From Acidobacteriota bacterium (GTDB taxonomy: Bacteria; Acidobacteriota; Terriglobia; Terriglobales; SCQP01), in contig DAIDIE010000030.1 of NCBI GenBank assembly GCA_027459505.1, positions 1 through 63,213 on the forward strand: a stretch of 63,213 nt of DNA, read 5' to 3'. The notes beneath the pieces are model-generated. The model was not told the DNA's origin and ran no database searches. It saw only the letters and a list, made by a program, of their open reading frames with translations. This document shows positions 17,971 to 29,528 of the stretch, piece after piece. The stretch's first letter is position 1. Each line of letters starts with the position of its first letter. The position numbers and the translations under genes were made by a program.

Positions 17971-18696
17971 TTACTCGGAGCGCTGAAACAGCGCCTTACC
18001 GGTAAAAAATGGCCCCAGATTGGCCATGTACTGCGAGGTCTGCCGGGTTTTGCGCATCGCCTGCACACATGACGAGAGCGGGAAAAGCTGCTTGCCGGTC
18101 AGCCCAATGACGAAATCGTTGTCATGCTCGTCCAGGCCAAAGCAGGCCAGCCGGATGTCGGTAGCCCAGCCGGCCTCGCCGTATGAAAAGCCGATAGTTC
18201 CGTGCTCGCGCAGAATCGTCCGCTGTTCTTCCGGCGGCAAAGCCGAGAAGGCGCCCGCGCGTCGCAAGGGATACCAGATCGCCCACGGCGACTCCGGATT
18301 ACAGGCGGCGCGGATGGAGTGGCGCAGCAGCCAGTCTTCCAAATTGGGCTCATGACCCAGAGCGTAGCTGCGGCCAATCATCGTCAGCTCCGGACGGAGT
18401 TGCAGTGGAGCAAAGGCGCTGCCGCGCAGAAAGGTGCGCAGCCGCTCCACAAAAAAAGACGGGTCCTCGCTCCAGGTCAGCAGGGCGACACCCTTCGGAT
18501 CGTTCAGGTCAGCGTAGAGAACGCTCCCAAAGTCCTGATTCTGCAACTCGGCGATAAGGTTGTTCTCGCCCGCTGCTCCGGTAAACACCAGCAACTGCAT
18601 GAACAGGCGGCGATCAGAAAATTGCGGTTCACCGCCGCGCGGGCCTCCCCGCTCGCGCAAATCCAGTTTCGGACGTTCAGAAGGGGGTGTTGCCAT
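17971..18696 (-). CDS. Chlorite dismutase / HemQ-family haem protein
   Basis: Member of the Cld/coproheme decarboxylase family (241 aa). Family features visible are WYPLRR-type sequence around residue 145, ILREHGTIGFSYGE with the His expected to bind haem iron, FGLDEHDNDFVIGL, and the terminal MRKTRQTSQYMANLGPFF. Coproheme decarboxylases carry a Gln, and true chlorite dismutases an Arg, on the distal side. By eye the matching stretch (GWATDIRLACFGLD) has neither, so the exact activity is uncertain. AAGGAC lies before the ATG. It is transcribed divergently from nth. In monoderm and many other bacteria this family completes haem synthesis. Confidence 0.85.
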   Translation of the reverse strand: MATPPSERPKLDLRERGGPRGGEPQFSDRRLFMQLLVFTGAAGENNLIAELQNQDFGSVLYADLNDPKGVALLTWSEDPSFFVERLRTFLRGSAFAPLQLRPELTMIGRSYALGHEPNLEDWLLRHSIRAACNPESPWAIWYPLRRAGAFSALPPEEQRTILREHGTIGFSYGEAGWATDIRLACFGLDEHDNDFVIGLTGKQLFPLSSCVQAMRKTRQTSQYMANLGPFFTGKALFQRSE

Positions 18697-18841
18697 GCAA
18701 AAGTCCTTTCCCCTTTATTCTAGCGGGCGGCGCTTGGCCGTCAGTCGAGTGGCACAATGGAAAGCGTCCGCGGCGAGGCGCCAACTCCAGCTGTTGCAGC
18801 GGATAACGCCACGTCCCTTGATCGCGTCACGAGGTTCTCCC

Positions 18842-19657
18842 ATGCCGCCAGCAACGTCGCGAACCGCAGGCAAGCATTCCAAAGCTTCAGCAGCAGCCAC
18901 GTCCAAGAGCCGCAAAAAAGGCTTGGTCAAAGATGCTGCGGGAACCGCCGCCTCGTCAGGCGCTGCGCGCAAGCGCAAACAACGCACCGCATCTCCAAAA
19001 ACGCCGGGGCGCGGCAGTAAGCCGGACGTGGAGGCGATTCTTCGCGGCCTCAAACAGGCCTATCCGGCGGCGGAATGCGCCTTGGTGCATCACAACGCGT
19101 GGCAGTTGCTGGTGGCCACCATTCTCTCCGCGCAGTGCACCGACGCACGGGTCAACATGGTCACCCCGGAGTTGTTCAAACGCCATCCCACCATTGCCGA
19201 CATGGCGGCGATGCCGCCGGAAGCACTGGAGCCGGAGATTCGCTCGACCGGGTTTTACCGCAACAAAGCCAAGTCGGTCACCGGCGCCGCCCGCGCCATT
19301 ATGGATAAATTCGGGGGCAAGGTTCCCGAGACGATGGAAGATCTGCTGACGCTTCCCGGGGTGGCGCGCAAAACCGCCAATGTGGTTCTGGGGGTCTGGT
19401 TCAAGAAGGCGGAAGGGGTGGTGGTCGATACGCACGTGCAGCGCGTGTCGCAGCGCCTGGAACTAACCAGGGCGACGCAGCCACAGAAGATCGAGCAGGA
19501 CTTGATGAAGCTGCTCCCCCGGCAGGAGTGGATCCTGTTCTCGCACCTGTTGATCGCGCACGGCCGCAAACTGTGTGTTGCCCGCCGCCCGAAATGCCGG
19601 GAATGCCCCATTGAAAAGCTTTGCTACGCGCCTGACAAGACGTGGTCCAGTCATTAG
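18842..19657 (+). CDS. nth: Endonuclease III (DNA glycosylase/AP lyase)
   Basis: Base-excision repair enzyme that removes oxidised pyrimidines and nicks at abasic sites. The helix-hairpin-helix is LLTLPGVARKTANVVLG with the catalytic Lys, followed by VVDTHVQRV with the catalytic Asp. The C-terminus has the four-Cys iron-sulfur cluster loop, spacing C-x6-C-x2-C-x5-C (CVARRPKCRECPIEKLC). The ATG at 18842 gives 271 aa, with a ~60-residue Lys/Ser/Ala-rich basic N-terminal extension that E. coli Nth lacks, perhaps for DNA contact. The frame is open further upstream, into the divergent gene, but that part is not protein-like. Confidence 0.94.
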   Translation: MPPATSRTAGKHSKASAAATSKSRKKGLVKDAAGTAASSGAARKRKQRTASPKTPGRGSKPDVEAILRGLKQAYPAAECALVHHNAWQLLVATILSAQCTDARVNMVTPELFKRHPTIADMAAMPPEALEPEIRSTGFYRNKAKSVTGAARAIMDKFGGKVPETMEDLLTLPGVARKTANVVLGVWFKKAEGVVVDTHVQRVSQRLELTRATQPQKIEQDLMKLLPRQEWILFSHLLIAHGRKLCVARRPKCRECPIEKLCYAPDKTWSSH

Positions 19658-19721
19658 CAGCACCCGTCAACACTGGTATCACGTTTCGCCCACTTGCCGC
19701 ACCTGGCGGAACCGCTCCCGG

Positions 19722-20710
19722 CTACTCGGCCGAGAGAACCCGTACTTCCTCGTCGTGAAGTGCTCCGCCAGTGGTCAGGACGATAGCCGCCCCTAGGATC
19801 ATGGCTCCGCCAAGCCAGGCAGCGGAACCCAGCCGCTCGCCCAGCAGGAGAATACCCAGCACTGAACCCATCGCCGGTTCAATATTGAGGAACACGGCGG
19901 CTCGCGAAGCGGGGACACGATGCAAGCCCCAGTTCCACAGCAACATGCTGCTCGCGGTGCAGAGAACCCACTGCCAGCTGCCGCCAGCCACACCGCGGGA
20001 TGAATGCCGCGCAGCGGGGGCAAACCCTTGCTGGATATCGTCCAGAGATAAAGCATGATGCTCCCTGCCAGAACGCCCCATGCCGTCACGTTAAACGGAG
20101 AGCAACCTTCCGCCATCAGGCGCTTATTCAGCAACACCCAGGCGAGCGCAATGAAAAGCGAGGCGATCACCAGCAAGTCGCCGCGGGTGCTTCCGGACGT
20201 GGCCGAATCGGCGGCCAGTGGACTGCTCCGGACGATCAGGACAATGCCTGCGGTTGAGACAATCAGCGCCAGCCACCCTTTTAACTCCAGCTGCTCGCCG
20301 GCGAACCACGTGGCGCCAGCGGCCAAGATGACCGGCATACTCCCCACCATCAGGGCGGCATGGCTCACCGATGTCAAGCTCAGCCCGTAGAACTGCACCA
20401 TGAACTGCAGCGGAATCCCCAGCGCCGCCGCGATCAACAACAGGCCCCATTGCCGCGCGCTGAAATGTGGATGCCGCATGAACGGCAGCAGCGCCGCGCA
20501 GGCAAACAGAAAGCGGTAGAACAAGTAGTGCTCGACCGTGAACTGGGCAAAGGCGATCTTGCCGAAGAAAAAGCCCAGGCCCCAAAATACCCCGGCCAGG
20601 GCGCAAGCCAGGTACCCAGCCGGCTCAGGCCGGCGACTGGATTGGATGGGTGAGGTCAAAACCTGCGAAGCCTTTAAGCACGTGCCGCCTCTCTTTGTAG
20701 CACGAGACAT
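19722..20710 (-). pseudogene. EamA/DMT-family transporter, interrupted by a frameshift
   Basis: Ten-helix drug/metabolite-type transporter split into two frames. The first (from 20710) carries the N-terminal EamA repeat and the start of the second, through GIHPAVWLAA. The second frame continues with SWQWVLCTASSMLLWNWG and the typical end VPASRAAVFLNIEP ... LLLGERLG. The switch falls near 19975-19990, at a run reading CTGGCGGCAGC, and one missing G in that run would restore a single frame. It may be a real one-base deletion or a sequencing error. All other residues look well conserved, which argues for a recent event or error. Confidence 0.85.
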
Positions 20711-20774
20711 GCAATGCGCGCTTCAAGATGCCAGCTCGCCCCAGCGCCATTCAACTCAGCGGAAAAGTTTCTGT

Positions 20775-23198
20775 TTACCTTGGGAACTGGGTGAACAGAT
20801 CGCGCAGGCTGGTGGCGTTGGCGGCATCGCCGAGGTAGGGGCGCACCGCGAAAATGTCTTCGATCGTGCGCAGCAAAGAGCTATGCGTGTAAAAGATGGA
20901 GTTGCGGTAGCCGGATTTAGCCAAGGGCGACAGGACGAGGATGCCCACCGGACTGGTGTCTCCCACCCCGTCATTTTCATCCCACGTGATAAAGACGACG
21001 CCGCCGTTCAGATACGCGGACGATTGCATGATGAGCGGCATGATATTCGAGAGCCACTGATCGCTATCCGCAAGGCCGCAGGGGAAATGCCCCTTGTGAC
21101 AGAAAGTGCCGACCAGGAAGTTGTATTGCGCGGTAGTTCCGTCCGCCAGGTCTCCGGCTAATTCCGAAAATGGCCGCTCGTGAGCAATGCAGTAGGCGTC
21201 GTTGGGGTCGCGGTTTCCGGTCACGTCGTCAAAGTAGACCGAGGGATTGAAGACGGTGAGGTATGGAAATTGCTTTTCCAGCGGACAATGAGCGCCGCTG
21301 ATGGCTTCGGCATAGACCTTCCAGGAGACGCCAGCATTGTGCAATTGCGTGACCAGGTGCTGGGTGGTCGAGCGGTGGTTCTCCGAAACCGGCCCGTCAT
21401 CGCTAACGCCGAGATTGGAGCCCGCCTCCAGCCAGATGTAATTGGGTTCACTGGGGTGCAGATTGGGAACCGCGTAATAGCCGGTCCCGATGGCAGCGAT
21501 GGGCGCCAGAACGGAATTGATGTAAGGAGCGCTGGGGCTGCCGGCAATGCGCCACCATGGCTCGTTTTCCAGGATGATGACGAAGGCGGTTTTGATGGGA
21601 TGGGGATCTTCGACTGTGACCTGGGCTTGCGCGGACGTACCGCTGTCCTCTTGAGAGACGGCGGTAATCCGCACCTTGGGGTGTTGGGGGACCTGAGCCG
21701 GCGCCGAGTAAACGGCGGTCGCACTGGAGACCCCAACCGCGCCGGAACCGCTGTTGGTGGCCTCGCTCTGCGCGGTGATGGTCCCCAGGCCGGCGTTTCC
21801 GCCGTTATCCCCAGCGACCAGCCAATCCACAGCCGGATTGAAGGCGTTTGCCACCGTGGCGGTAAAGCGCGCCTGGGTGCCGGCCAGCACGCCGGCCGAC
21901 GCGGGGGAGATGGTCACCTGAATGGGCGGGTTGATCGCCACGGTTGCGCTGGCAGTTTGGCCAGGCTCTTCAGCGGCGACGGCGGCGATGGACACAGTCC
22001 CGGCGCTGGGCGCCCGCTCAGGCGCGGTGTAGGTGGCGCTGGCAGTCGCGGAATCGGAAGGAACCGTGTCGCCCACGATGGTTCCCTGCGCACGATTGCC
22101 TCCGGCAATACCCGCCACTTCCCATTGCACTGCCGCGGTGAAGGCATTGCTCATTGTGACCGCAAAAGTCTGCTCTTGCCCGGCATGCATTTGGGCCGTC
22201 GTGGGTGAAATGGCAATTGTGACCGGCGGCTTGAGATTTACGCTCGCGCCGCCACTTTGTTGCGGCTGTTCGGTCGAGGCCGCGGTGACTGTGAGCGGAC
22301 CATCGTCAGGCACCGTTGCGGGTGCGGTGTAGACGCCTTGGGCATCTATTGTGCCGTGAACGCTGTCGCCGCCGTTTACACCATGAACGCTCCATTGCAC
22401 CACCGGAGAGAAGGCGTTGCTGACTTGCGCGACAAACGCCTGCGTCTGCCCAGGGTGCAAGTTGGCCTGCACGGGCGAAACAGCGACCGTAATGTTTGGA
22501 TTGATCCGCACCAGCGCGGCGCCGGATTTGGTCTGATCATCCTGACTCACCGCCGCGACAGTAACACTACCCGAAGGAGGCGGCACCGCGGGAGCAACAT
22601 AGTTGCCTGAAGAGTCGATGGTGCCCACGTCAGCGCCGCCGGCTGGCGTGCCATTCACTTCCCAAATGATTCCCTGAGTGTCGGCGTTGGCGAGTGTAGC
22701 CGAGAAGTTCTGCTTTTGCCCCACATGGAGTTGCGCGCTGGCAGGGATCACCGCAACCGTGATCGCGGGCCGCACCTGAACTTGTGCGGAGGCGGAATGC
22801 GAAGAATCCGCATTGCTGAAAGCCGAAATGGTAAGGCCATAGCTGGAGCCCGCACCGGACGGGAGCTGTGATGGCGCGGTGTAGACCCCATTGCTCGTAA
22901 TCGTTCCCACCTGGGCGTTGCCACCTGCGATGCCCATCACCTCCCAGGTCACGGAGGGGTTGGCGCTGTTTTGCACCTGATCGCTAAAGGCAATGGACTG
23001 TGAAACGTGCACGCTTGCATCGGCGGGGTAGATCTGCACGCTTATGGGAGGCGCACCGCCGCAAGCGTCCAACATGATCGACGCCACCCCCATGGCCACA
23101 CACGCGACGAGCGGCAACCAGCGGCCCGGACATAGTTTGCCGATCCCGAATGGGCGCGAGGGCCCGCTCTCCTGCCTTCCGGAAACACTCAACCACAT
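20775..23198 (-). CDS. Ig-repeat surface lipoprotein with phosphoesterase (AcpA-like) domain
   Basis: Predicted exported lipoprotein of 807 aa. The ATG at 23198 follows AAAGG and begins a signal sequence ending in a lipobox-like IMLDAC. Residues about 40-500 are about five bacterial Ig-like repeats of about 90 aa, each with a pattern like ISPASAQLHVGQ ... WEVNG ... GTIDSSGNYVAPA. The C-terminal ~280 residues are a phosphoesterase (acid phosphatase / phospholipase C superfamily): KTAFVIILENEPW at the start with the metal-binding Glu-Asn, GVVFITWDEND, VGILVLSPLAKSG and YTHSSLLRTIED with the His. A phosphate-scavenging or phospholipid role outside the cell is likely. No operon partner is seen. 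Confidence 0.88.
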   Translation of the reverse strand: MWLSVSGRQESGPSRPFGIGKLCPGRWLPLVACVAMGVASIMLDACGGAPPISVQIYPADASVHVSQSIAFSDQVQNSANPSVTWEVMGIAGGNAQVGTITSNGVYTAPSQLPSGAGSSYGLTISAFSNADSSHSASAQVQVRPAITVAVIPASAQLHVGQKQNFSATLANADTQGIIWEVNGTPAGGADVGTIDSSGNYVAPAVPPPSGSVTVAAVSQDDQTKSGAALVRINPNITVAVSPVQANLHPGQTQAFVAQVSNAFSPVVQWSVHGVNGGDSVHGTIDAQGVYTAPATVPDDGPLTVTAASTEQPQQSGGASVNLKPPVTIAISPTTAQMHAGQEQTFAVTMSNAFTAAVQWEVAGIAGGNRAQGTIVGDTVPSDSATASATYTAPERAPSAGTVSIAAVAAEEPGQTASATVAINPPIQVTISPASAGVLAGTQARFTATVANAFNPAVDWLVAGDNGGNAGLGTITAQSEATNSGSGAVGVSSATAVYSAPAQVPQHPKVRITAVSQEDSGTSAQAQVTVEDPHPIKTAFVIILENEPWWRIAGSPSAPYINSVLAPIAAIGTGYYAVPNLHPSEPNYIWLEAGSNLGVSDDGPVSENHRSTTQHLVTQLHNAGVSWKVYAEAISGAHCPLEKQFPYLTVFNPSVYFDDVTGNRDPNDAYCIAHERPFSELAGDLADGTTAQYNFLVGTFCHKGHFPCGLADSDQWLSNIMPLIMQSSAYLNGGVVFITWDENDGVGDTSPVGILVLSPLAKSGYRNSIFYTHSSLLRTIEDIFAVRPYLGDAANATSLRDLFTQFPR

Positions 23199-23427
23199 GG
23201 CTGCACCTTTATGGCTACACCTTTCCCGTGCCGCAACATGCCGTGCGGTTTGCAAAGGCTTGCGCCGCGCCGGCCGGGTATTGACGAGCGATTTGTCGAT
23301 GGGAAAGCTGGCCCTCAACTCAGGTTGTGCCATTCGGGCTGGTGCGGACGCAACTCAGGAGAAGGCAAGGGGGCAAAGGACGGAGCCGGCGTGATGCAGT
23401 GCGGACTGCAACAGGCGCAAAACGCTT

Positions 23428-23619
23428 TCAGATGGCCCGGATCAGGCGGACCGGCAAAGTGATGATTCCGGCCACCAGTTCCAGTACGCCGGTCACGGCC
23501 ATTCCCAACAGGCGAAAAGGAAGCAGGACTAACCACAGCAGTGGGTAGAGTACCAGCGCCACGAGCGCCAGCGGCCAGCACAACACGAGGAGAATGCACC
23601 AAAGGAGGAATTTGATCAT
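23428..23619 (-). CDS. Small hydrophobic membrane protein, 63 aa
   Basis: Almost entirely hydrophobic, with two membrane helices (about residues 3-30 and 32-58; LLWCILLVLCWPLALVALVL is the first). The family is not recognised. AAAGGG lies about 12 nt before the ATG. It lies upstream of the phosphoesterase gene on the same strand but 230 bp away. Small double-helix proteins like this are common in envelopes and often stress-related; no function is claimed. Confidence 0.65.
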   Translation of the reverse strand: MIKFLLWCILLVLCWPLALVALVLYPLLWLVLLPFRLLGMAVTGVLELVAGIITLPVRLIRAI

Positions 23620-23800
23620 GGCTGCGCGAAGCCCTTTCCCGCATGCTCCAATACGCTTTGCGCCCCAACATGGTTCCAGGAAAGGTTGCCTGCTCCGGCC
23701 TCAAAAGTCCGGATGACTTCACCTGCTGACTTTAATCGTTCCGCTAATCGTTCCGCTGATTGCCGGCGGGACGGGAAAGCGCTAGTCTTAGGGCAGGTCT

Positions 23801-24331
23801 GTGGTGCTGTGTGTCCTGCCTGTAGCAATTGGCAGCCGGCTGCTCGCCGTTTTTGACCGGAGAAGGTTCAGGACCGCTCCCTTGACAATTCGCAACATTC
23901 TGCTTGCGGAAGACAACGCCGAAGAAGCATTTCTTCTGCAACGCGTCTTCAGAAACCTCAATTCCGCCACCCGTCTTCTGCGCGTCAGCAATGGAGAAGA
24001 GGCGGTCGAGTATCTTTGCGGCAGTGGCGAATTCGCGGAACGCGAGCGCTATCCACTTCCTTCTCTTCTGCTGCTCGATGTCAAAATGCCAGGGCGCTCG
24101 GGATTTGAGGTGCTGTCGTGGGTGCGAACCCAGGAAGACCGCGCCATTCAAAACCTGCCGGCGGTCATGTTCACCAATTCCCGCGAAGAAAAAGACGTGC
24201 TGCGCGCCTACTCCCTGGGAGCAAGTTCCTACCTGGTTAAGCCCAGCACGCTCGACGAGTTGCGGAGCATGATGCGGGAATTCGACCATTACTGGATGGA
24301 TCTCAACCAGCCGCCGCCACCGCTCGCCTAA
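23801..24331 (+). CDS. Response regulator receiver protein (Rcp1-like)
   Basis: Single receiver domain of the type found with phytochrome-class kinases. Motifs are ILLAEDNAEEA (acidic pair), LLLLDVKMPGRSGFEVL (acceptor Asp), AVMFTNS (Thr) and YLVKPST (Lys). The inserted segment between helix 2 and strand 3 (CGSGEFAERERYPLPS) is typical of Rcp1-type regulators. The start is uncertain: GTG at 23801 opens the frame, but the receiver fold begins at a TTG at 23882, giving 149 aa. No kinase is adjacent, so it is an orphan regulator. Confidence 0.88.
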   Translation: MVLCVLPVAIGSRLLAVFDRRRFRTAPLTIRNILLAEDNAEEAFLLQRVFRNLNSATRLLRVSNGEEAVEYLCGSGEFAERERYPLPSLLLLDVKMPGRSGFEVLSWVRTQEDRAIQNLPAVMFTNSREEKDVLRAYSLGASSYLVKPSTLDELRSMMREFDHYWMDLNQPPPPLA

Positions 24332-24373
24332 ACATCACCACACGGAATCCCGCCCAAAGCTCACGCCCGTTCG

Positions 24374-24472
24374 TGTGCCCTGGCGATTCCTCTATGGGGC
24401 GATTCCCTCAGGGCACAAAGCCGGGACTTCGAATCGAGGCAGAAAGCTCTTCCCCCCCCATTTGGGGGGAAG
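24374..24472. terminator. Two consecutive hairpins after the receiver gene
   Basis: TGTGCCCTG (24374) pairs with CAGGGCACA (ending 24417), and CTTCCCCCC (24449-24457) pairs with GGGGGGAAG (24464-24472) around a 6-nt loop. Neither is followed by a strong T-run. Together they probably end the receiver transcript before the next gene. Confidence 0.5.
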
Positions 24473-24535
24473 TCAGGAGACCGCCATCACTCCTAAAATA
24501 CCGAGGGAATTAAGCTTCCTTAGTTTCAATGGAGA

Positions 24536-25381
24536 GTGAGCCCGGATTCCATGACGCGGTTGCACCCAACGATTGCCTTATTCCTGCTTGCGGCGCTAGT
24601 CGACGCTTTAGCGATAGCCCTTTTGGCCAAACGCGACTTGCTGCGAGCGCTGGCCCCCGCAGTGGCGCGCCTGTGCTGGGCAGAATTACTGGCGCTTGCG
24701 GCGGTGGCGCGTTGGATAGTCCCGCAAACGGGCGCATGCGTTGGGGACCTGCGACGCGCTTCCCTGCTCCTTGGAGTTGGCTTCTGGCTGTGGATGGTTT
24801 GGGATGCTGAGCGCAAGGTGCATCCCCTGTCCGGAGTGGTCCTGCGTTGGCTGGGAATAGCCACGTTACTGAAACTCCTGCTCAGCGTTTCGTCATCGCC
24901 TCTGACCGGTGGTTTAGGCGTGGTTGTGCTGGTCCTCTGCTGTGGCCGGGTTGCGATTGCGGCGTGGCAGTGGCACGAGGACCCGTGCTGCAAACTGGAG
25001 TGGCTGCCGGACGGGCGCTGCCGCCTGATTCCTCATCCGCACAGCGGCGATTACCTGCTTCGCCACCCGGAACTGCTTCTGCGTATTGTTGCGGTCAGCG
25101 CGCAACCGGATTATGGCCCCGCGCTGCACGCGCTGCTTCAAGAACGCATTCACCACCACACGCATTTCGGTTTGCGCTTTGGCAACTCCGACCGATTCTT
25201 GTGGCGGAGCGGACGCAACCAGAAAACCTCCGCCCGTCACGCCGTTGATCCTGTGCTCGCACCTACATCCATCGCGCCGCCGTTTTACCCCTCTGCGCCC
25301 TGGAAAACAGAGCCTCTCAGCGGCAGTGCTATCGAATCTGGAGAAAGCTCGCCCTCCCCACTGGAACCAGCGGCGCCCTGA
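24536..25381 (+). CDS. Hypothetical membrane-anchored protein
   Basis: The family is not recognised (281 aa). The N-terminal ~145 residues contain four to five hydrophobic helices (IALFLLAALVDALAIALLA is the first). A soluble domain follows, beginning QWHEDPCCKLEWLPDGRCR, with a His-rich stretch ERIHHHTHFGLRFG, then a Pro/Ser-rich tail. The initiator may be GTG at 24536 or ATG at 24551. It converges with clpC. The first soluble segment, with a beta-rich C-x-L-x-W-x-x-D-G-x-x-R-L pattern, recalls the small protein YgfX/toxin CptA-like membrane proteins, but I would not assign it. Confidence 0.65.
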   Translation: MSPDSMTRLHPTIALFLLAALVDALAIALLAKRDLLRALAPAVARLCWAELLALAAVARWIVPQTGACVGDLRRASLLLGVGFWLWMVWDAERKVHPLSGVVLRWLGIATLLKLLLSVSSSPLTGGLGVVVLVLCCGRVAIAAWQWHEDPCCKLEWLPDGRCRLIPHPHSGDYLLRHPELLLRIVAVSAQPDYGPALHALLQERIHHHTHFGLRFGNSDRFLWRSGRNQKTSARHAVDPVLAPTSIAPPFYPSAPWKTEPLSGSAIESGESSPSPLEPAAP

Positions 25382-25461
25382 GCGTGCTGTGCGTTCCACG
25401 GTCGCGTGCATGAGCGTCCCTGTATTGGCACGCCGAGCGCCCCGCCGGCGTTCTTCAGCGC

Positions 25462-25495
25462 AAACAAGAAGGCCCTCTCCGCGGGCGAGAGGGCC
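25462..25495 (-). terminator. Intrinsic terminator of clpC
   Basis: A 9-bp perfect stem, GGCCCTCTC with GAGAGGGCC around a 7-nt loop, followed on the minus strand by TTCTTGTTTG. It lies 28 bp past the clpC stop codon. Confidence 0.75.
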
Positions 25496-25523
25496 CTCCC
25501 TATGAGTTTGCGGCCAGAGCGAT

Positions 25524-27948
<2,425 letters not shown>

Positions 27949-27956
<8 letters not shown>

Positions 27957-28701
27957 GGTCCCTGTGCTTTCCCGGCTGATTAGGAGCGCCGGCAGCCCGC
28001 TCCCCGCCGCCTGCCGGCGACGCGGTATCGGGCCATGCCTCCAGTTGCCCGGCGTGTAGCCGCAGGACGCGGTCACAGCGCTGAGCAAACTGCCAATTAT
28101 GGGTGACGATTAACGAGGTTAAACCATGCTGCCGGTGCAAGTCCCGCAGCAACTCCAACATTTGTTCGCCGGTCGCCTCATCGAGGTTCCCGGTGGGTTC
28201 GTCGGCCATCAGGCACTGGGGATGGGCGACGAGGGCACGTGCCAGCGCGACGCGCTGCTGCTCACCTCCCGACAGTTCACCGGCGCGATGGCCGGCGCGA
28301 TGGGACAAGCCCACCTGCGCCAGCCAGTCCGCCGCCTGGCGGGCCGCCGCGGCTTTCGTCATGCCACCAATGAGCAGCGGCATCAGAACGTTTTCCAGGG
28401 CGGTGAATTCCGGCAGCAGGTAGTGAGCCTGCCACAAATAACCGATTTGGCGGTTGCGCAGACGGGCCAGTTCCGGCTCGTTCAAGCCGGAAAGGGCGTT
28501 GCCTTTGAAGAACACGTCGCCCGCCGAGGGCTGGTCCAGGCCGCTCAACAAGTGCAGCAACGTACTCTTCCCACAACCCGATTGCCCGACAATGGCCGTC
28601 ATTTCGCCTCGCCTCAATGCCAGATTGAGACCGGAAAAGACCTGCACTTGCAGCGGACCAGAGATGTAGGTCTTGCCCAGGTTCTCTGCCCGCAACACCA
28701 C
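27949..28701 (-). CDS. lolD: Lipoprotein-releasing ABC transporter ATPase LolD
   Basis: ATPase that powers release of lipoproteins from the inner membrane. It is 250 aa from the GTG at 28701, chosen because AAGGAG lies 5 nt upstream; the open frame runs to 28995 but the extra part is not protein-like. Walker A is GQSGCGKST, signature LSGGEQQRVALARAL, and Walker B CLMADEPTGNLD. The LolD/MacB-family pattern is clear throughout. The permease gene starts 827 bp away on the opposite strand. The 3' end overlaps clpC by 8 bp. Confidence 0.92.
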
Positions 28702-29528
28702 CTCGTCTCCTTGTTCGATATCCAAGCCTCCGGGCGCTGCGCATTCGACGCCGATCTGAGCGCCGGCCGGGGTAGGCAATGGCGCGAACTTGCTTCCACC
28801 TCCAGTACAGCCTCCTGACCTCTTAGATGCGTCAAGCGCGAACTGGATACGAGCGCGTCGCGGAAGCACCGCGCCCCGGTCTGCCCACAGCCCTCCCCAA
28901 CCCGCCGGACCACACCAACCGGAGCCCCACCAGGGGTCTGGAGGCCGGAGAGCGCCTGCCGGAGCACCGAAAATCAGCCGAGGGCCAAAATCCATACGCG
29001 TCGCCTACCGCCGTGTGCAAAAGCTAACACTATGATAGTCGGCCTGACAACGGCGGACTTCAGCAGATTGCATAAATTCCTTCGGTCCAGTGCTTTACAA
29101 GGCACGGCAACGAAGCAACAGGGCCATGAAGAGGTCCCCGCCCTCCCCTGTCTGAAGGACGGTGGCAGAGCAACGCCGGTTTCCACCGCTGACACCCATT
29201 CCCCTACCCTGCCTCGCATTCGACACGAAACCGCATCTCCTGCTCCCCTGACGATTGCTCCCCGGCCTTGAAACCTTCCCTGGTGGCAGTTCCAGCGTAC
29301 GGGCGGCCCACTCGTCTAGACTCAAAGAGGGATAAAGCATGCCACGGTGATAAACAAGGCATGGCTGCCAAGAAGGGGGTATCCCCGGTTTGTTCGCGGC
29401 AGACAGAAACAGCGGCCCTGAAGGCCTGCCTCTGTCCAGGGTTGCCCAAGGCTACAATCCGGCAGGGCAGTCCACGAGTGACCCCACGATTGCGGTCAAC
29501 GGCCTCCGGGTGAAGCCCAGCACAGCAC
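28702..29528. other. 827-bp divergent intergenic region
   Basis: This separates lolD (minus) from lolC/E (plus). Open frames here are short, without binding sites or recognisable motifs. A TACAAT -10-like hexamer lies at 29453-29458, 70 bp before the permease start. No RNA gene or repeat is identified. Confidence 0.45.

Noticed and set aside
28702-28995. N-terminal extension of LolD
   Set aside because: Composition is Gly/Pro/Trp/Arg-rich noise, and AAGGAG with 5-nt spacing marks the GTG at 28701.
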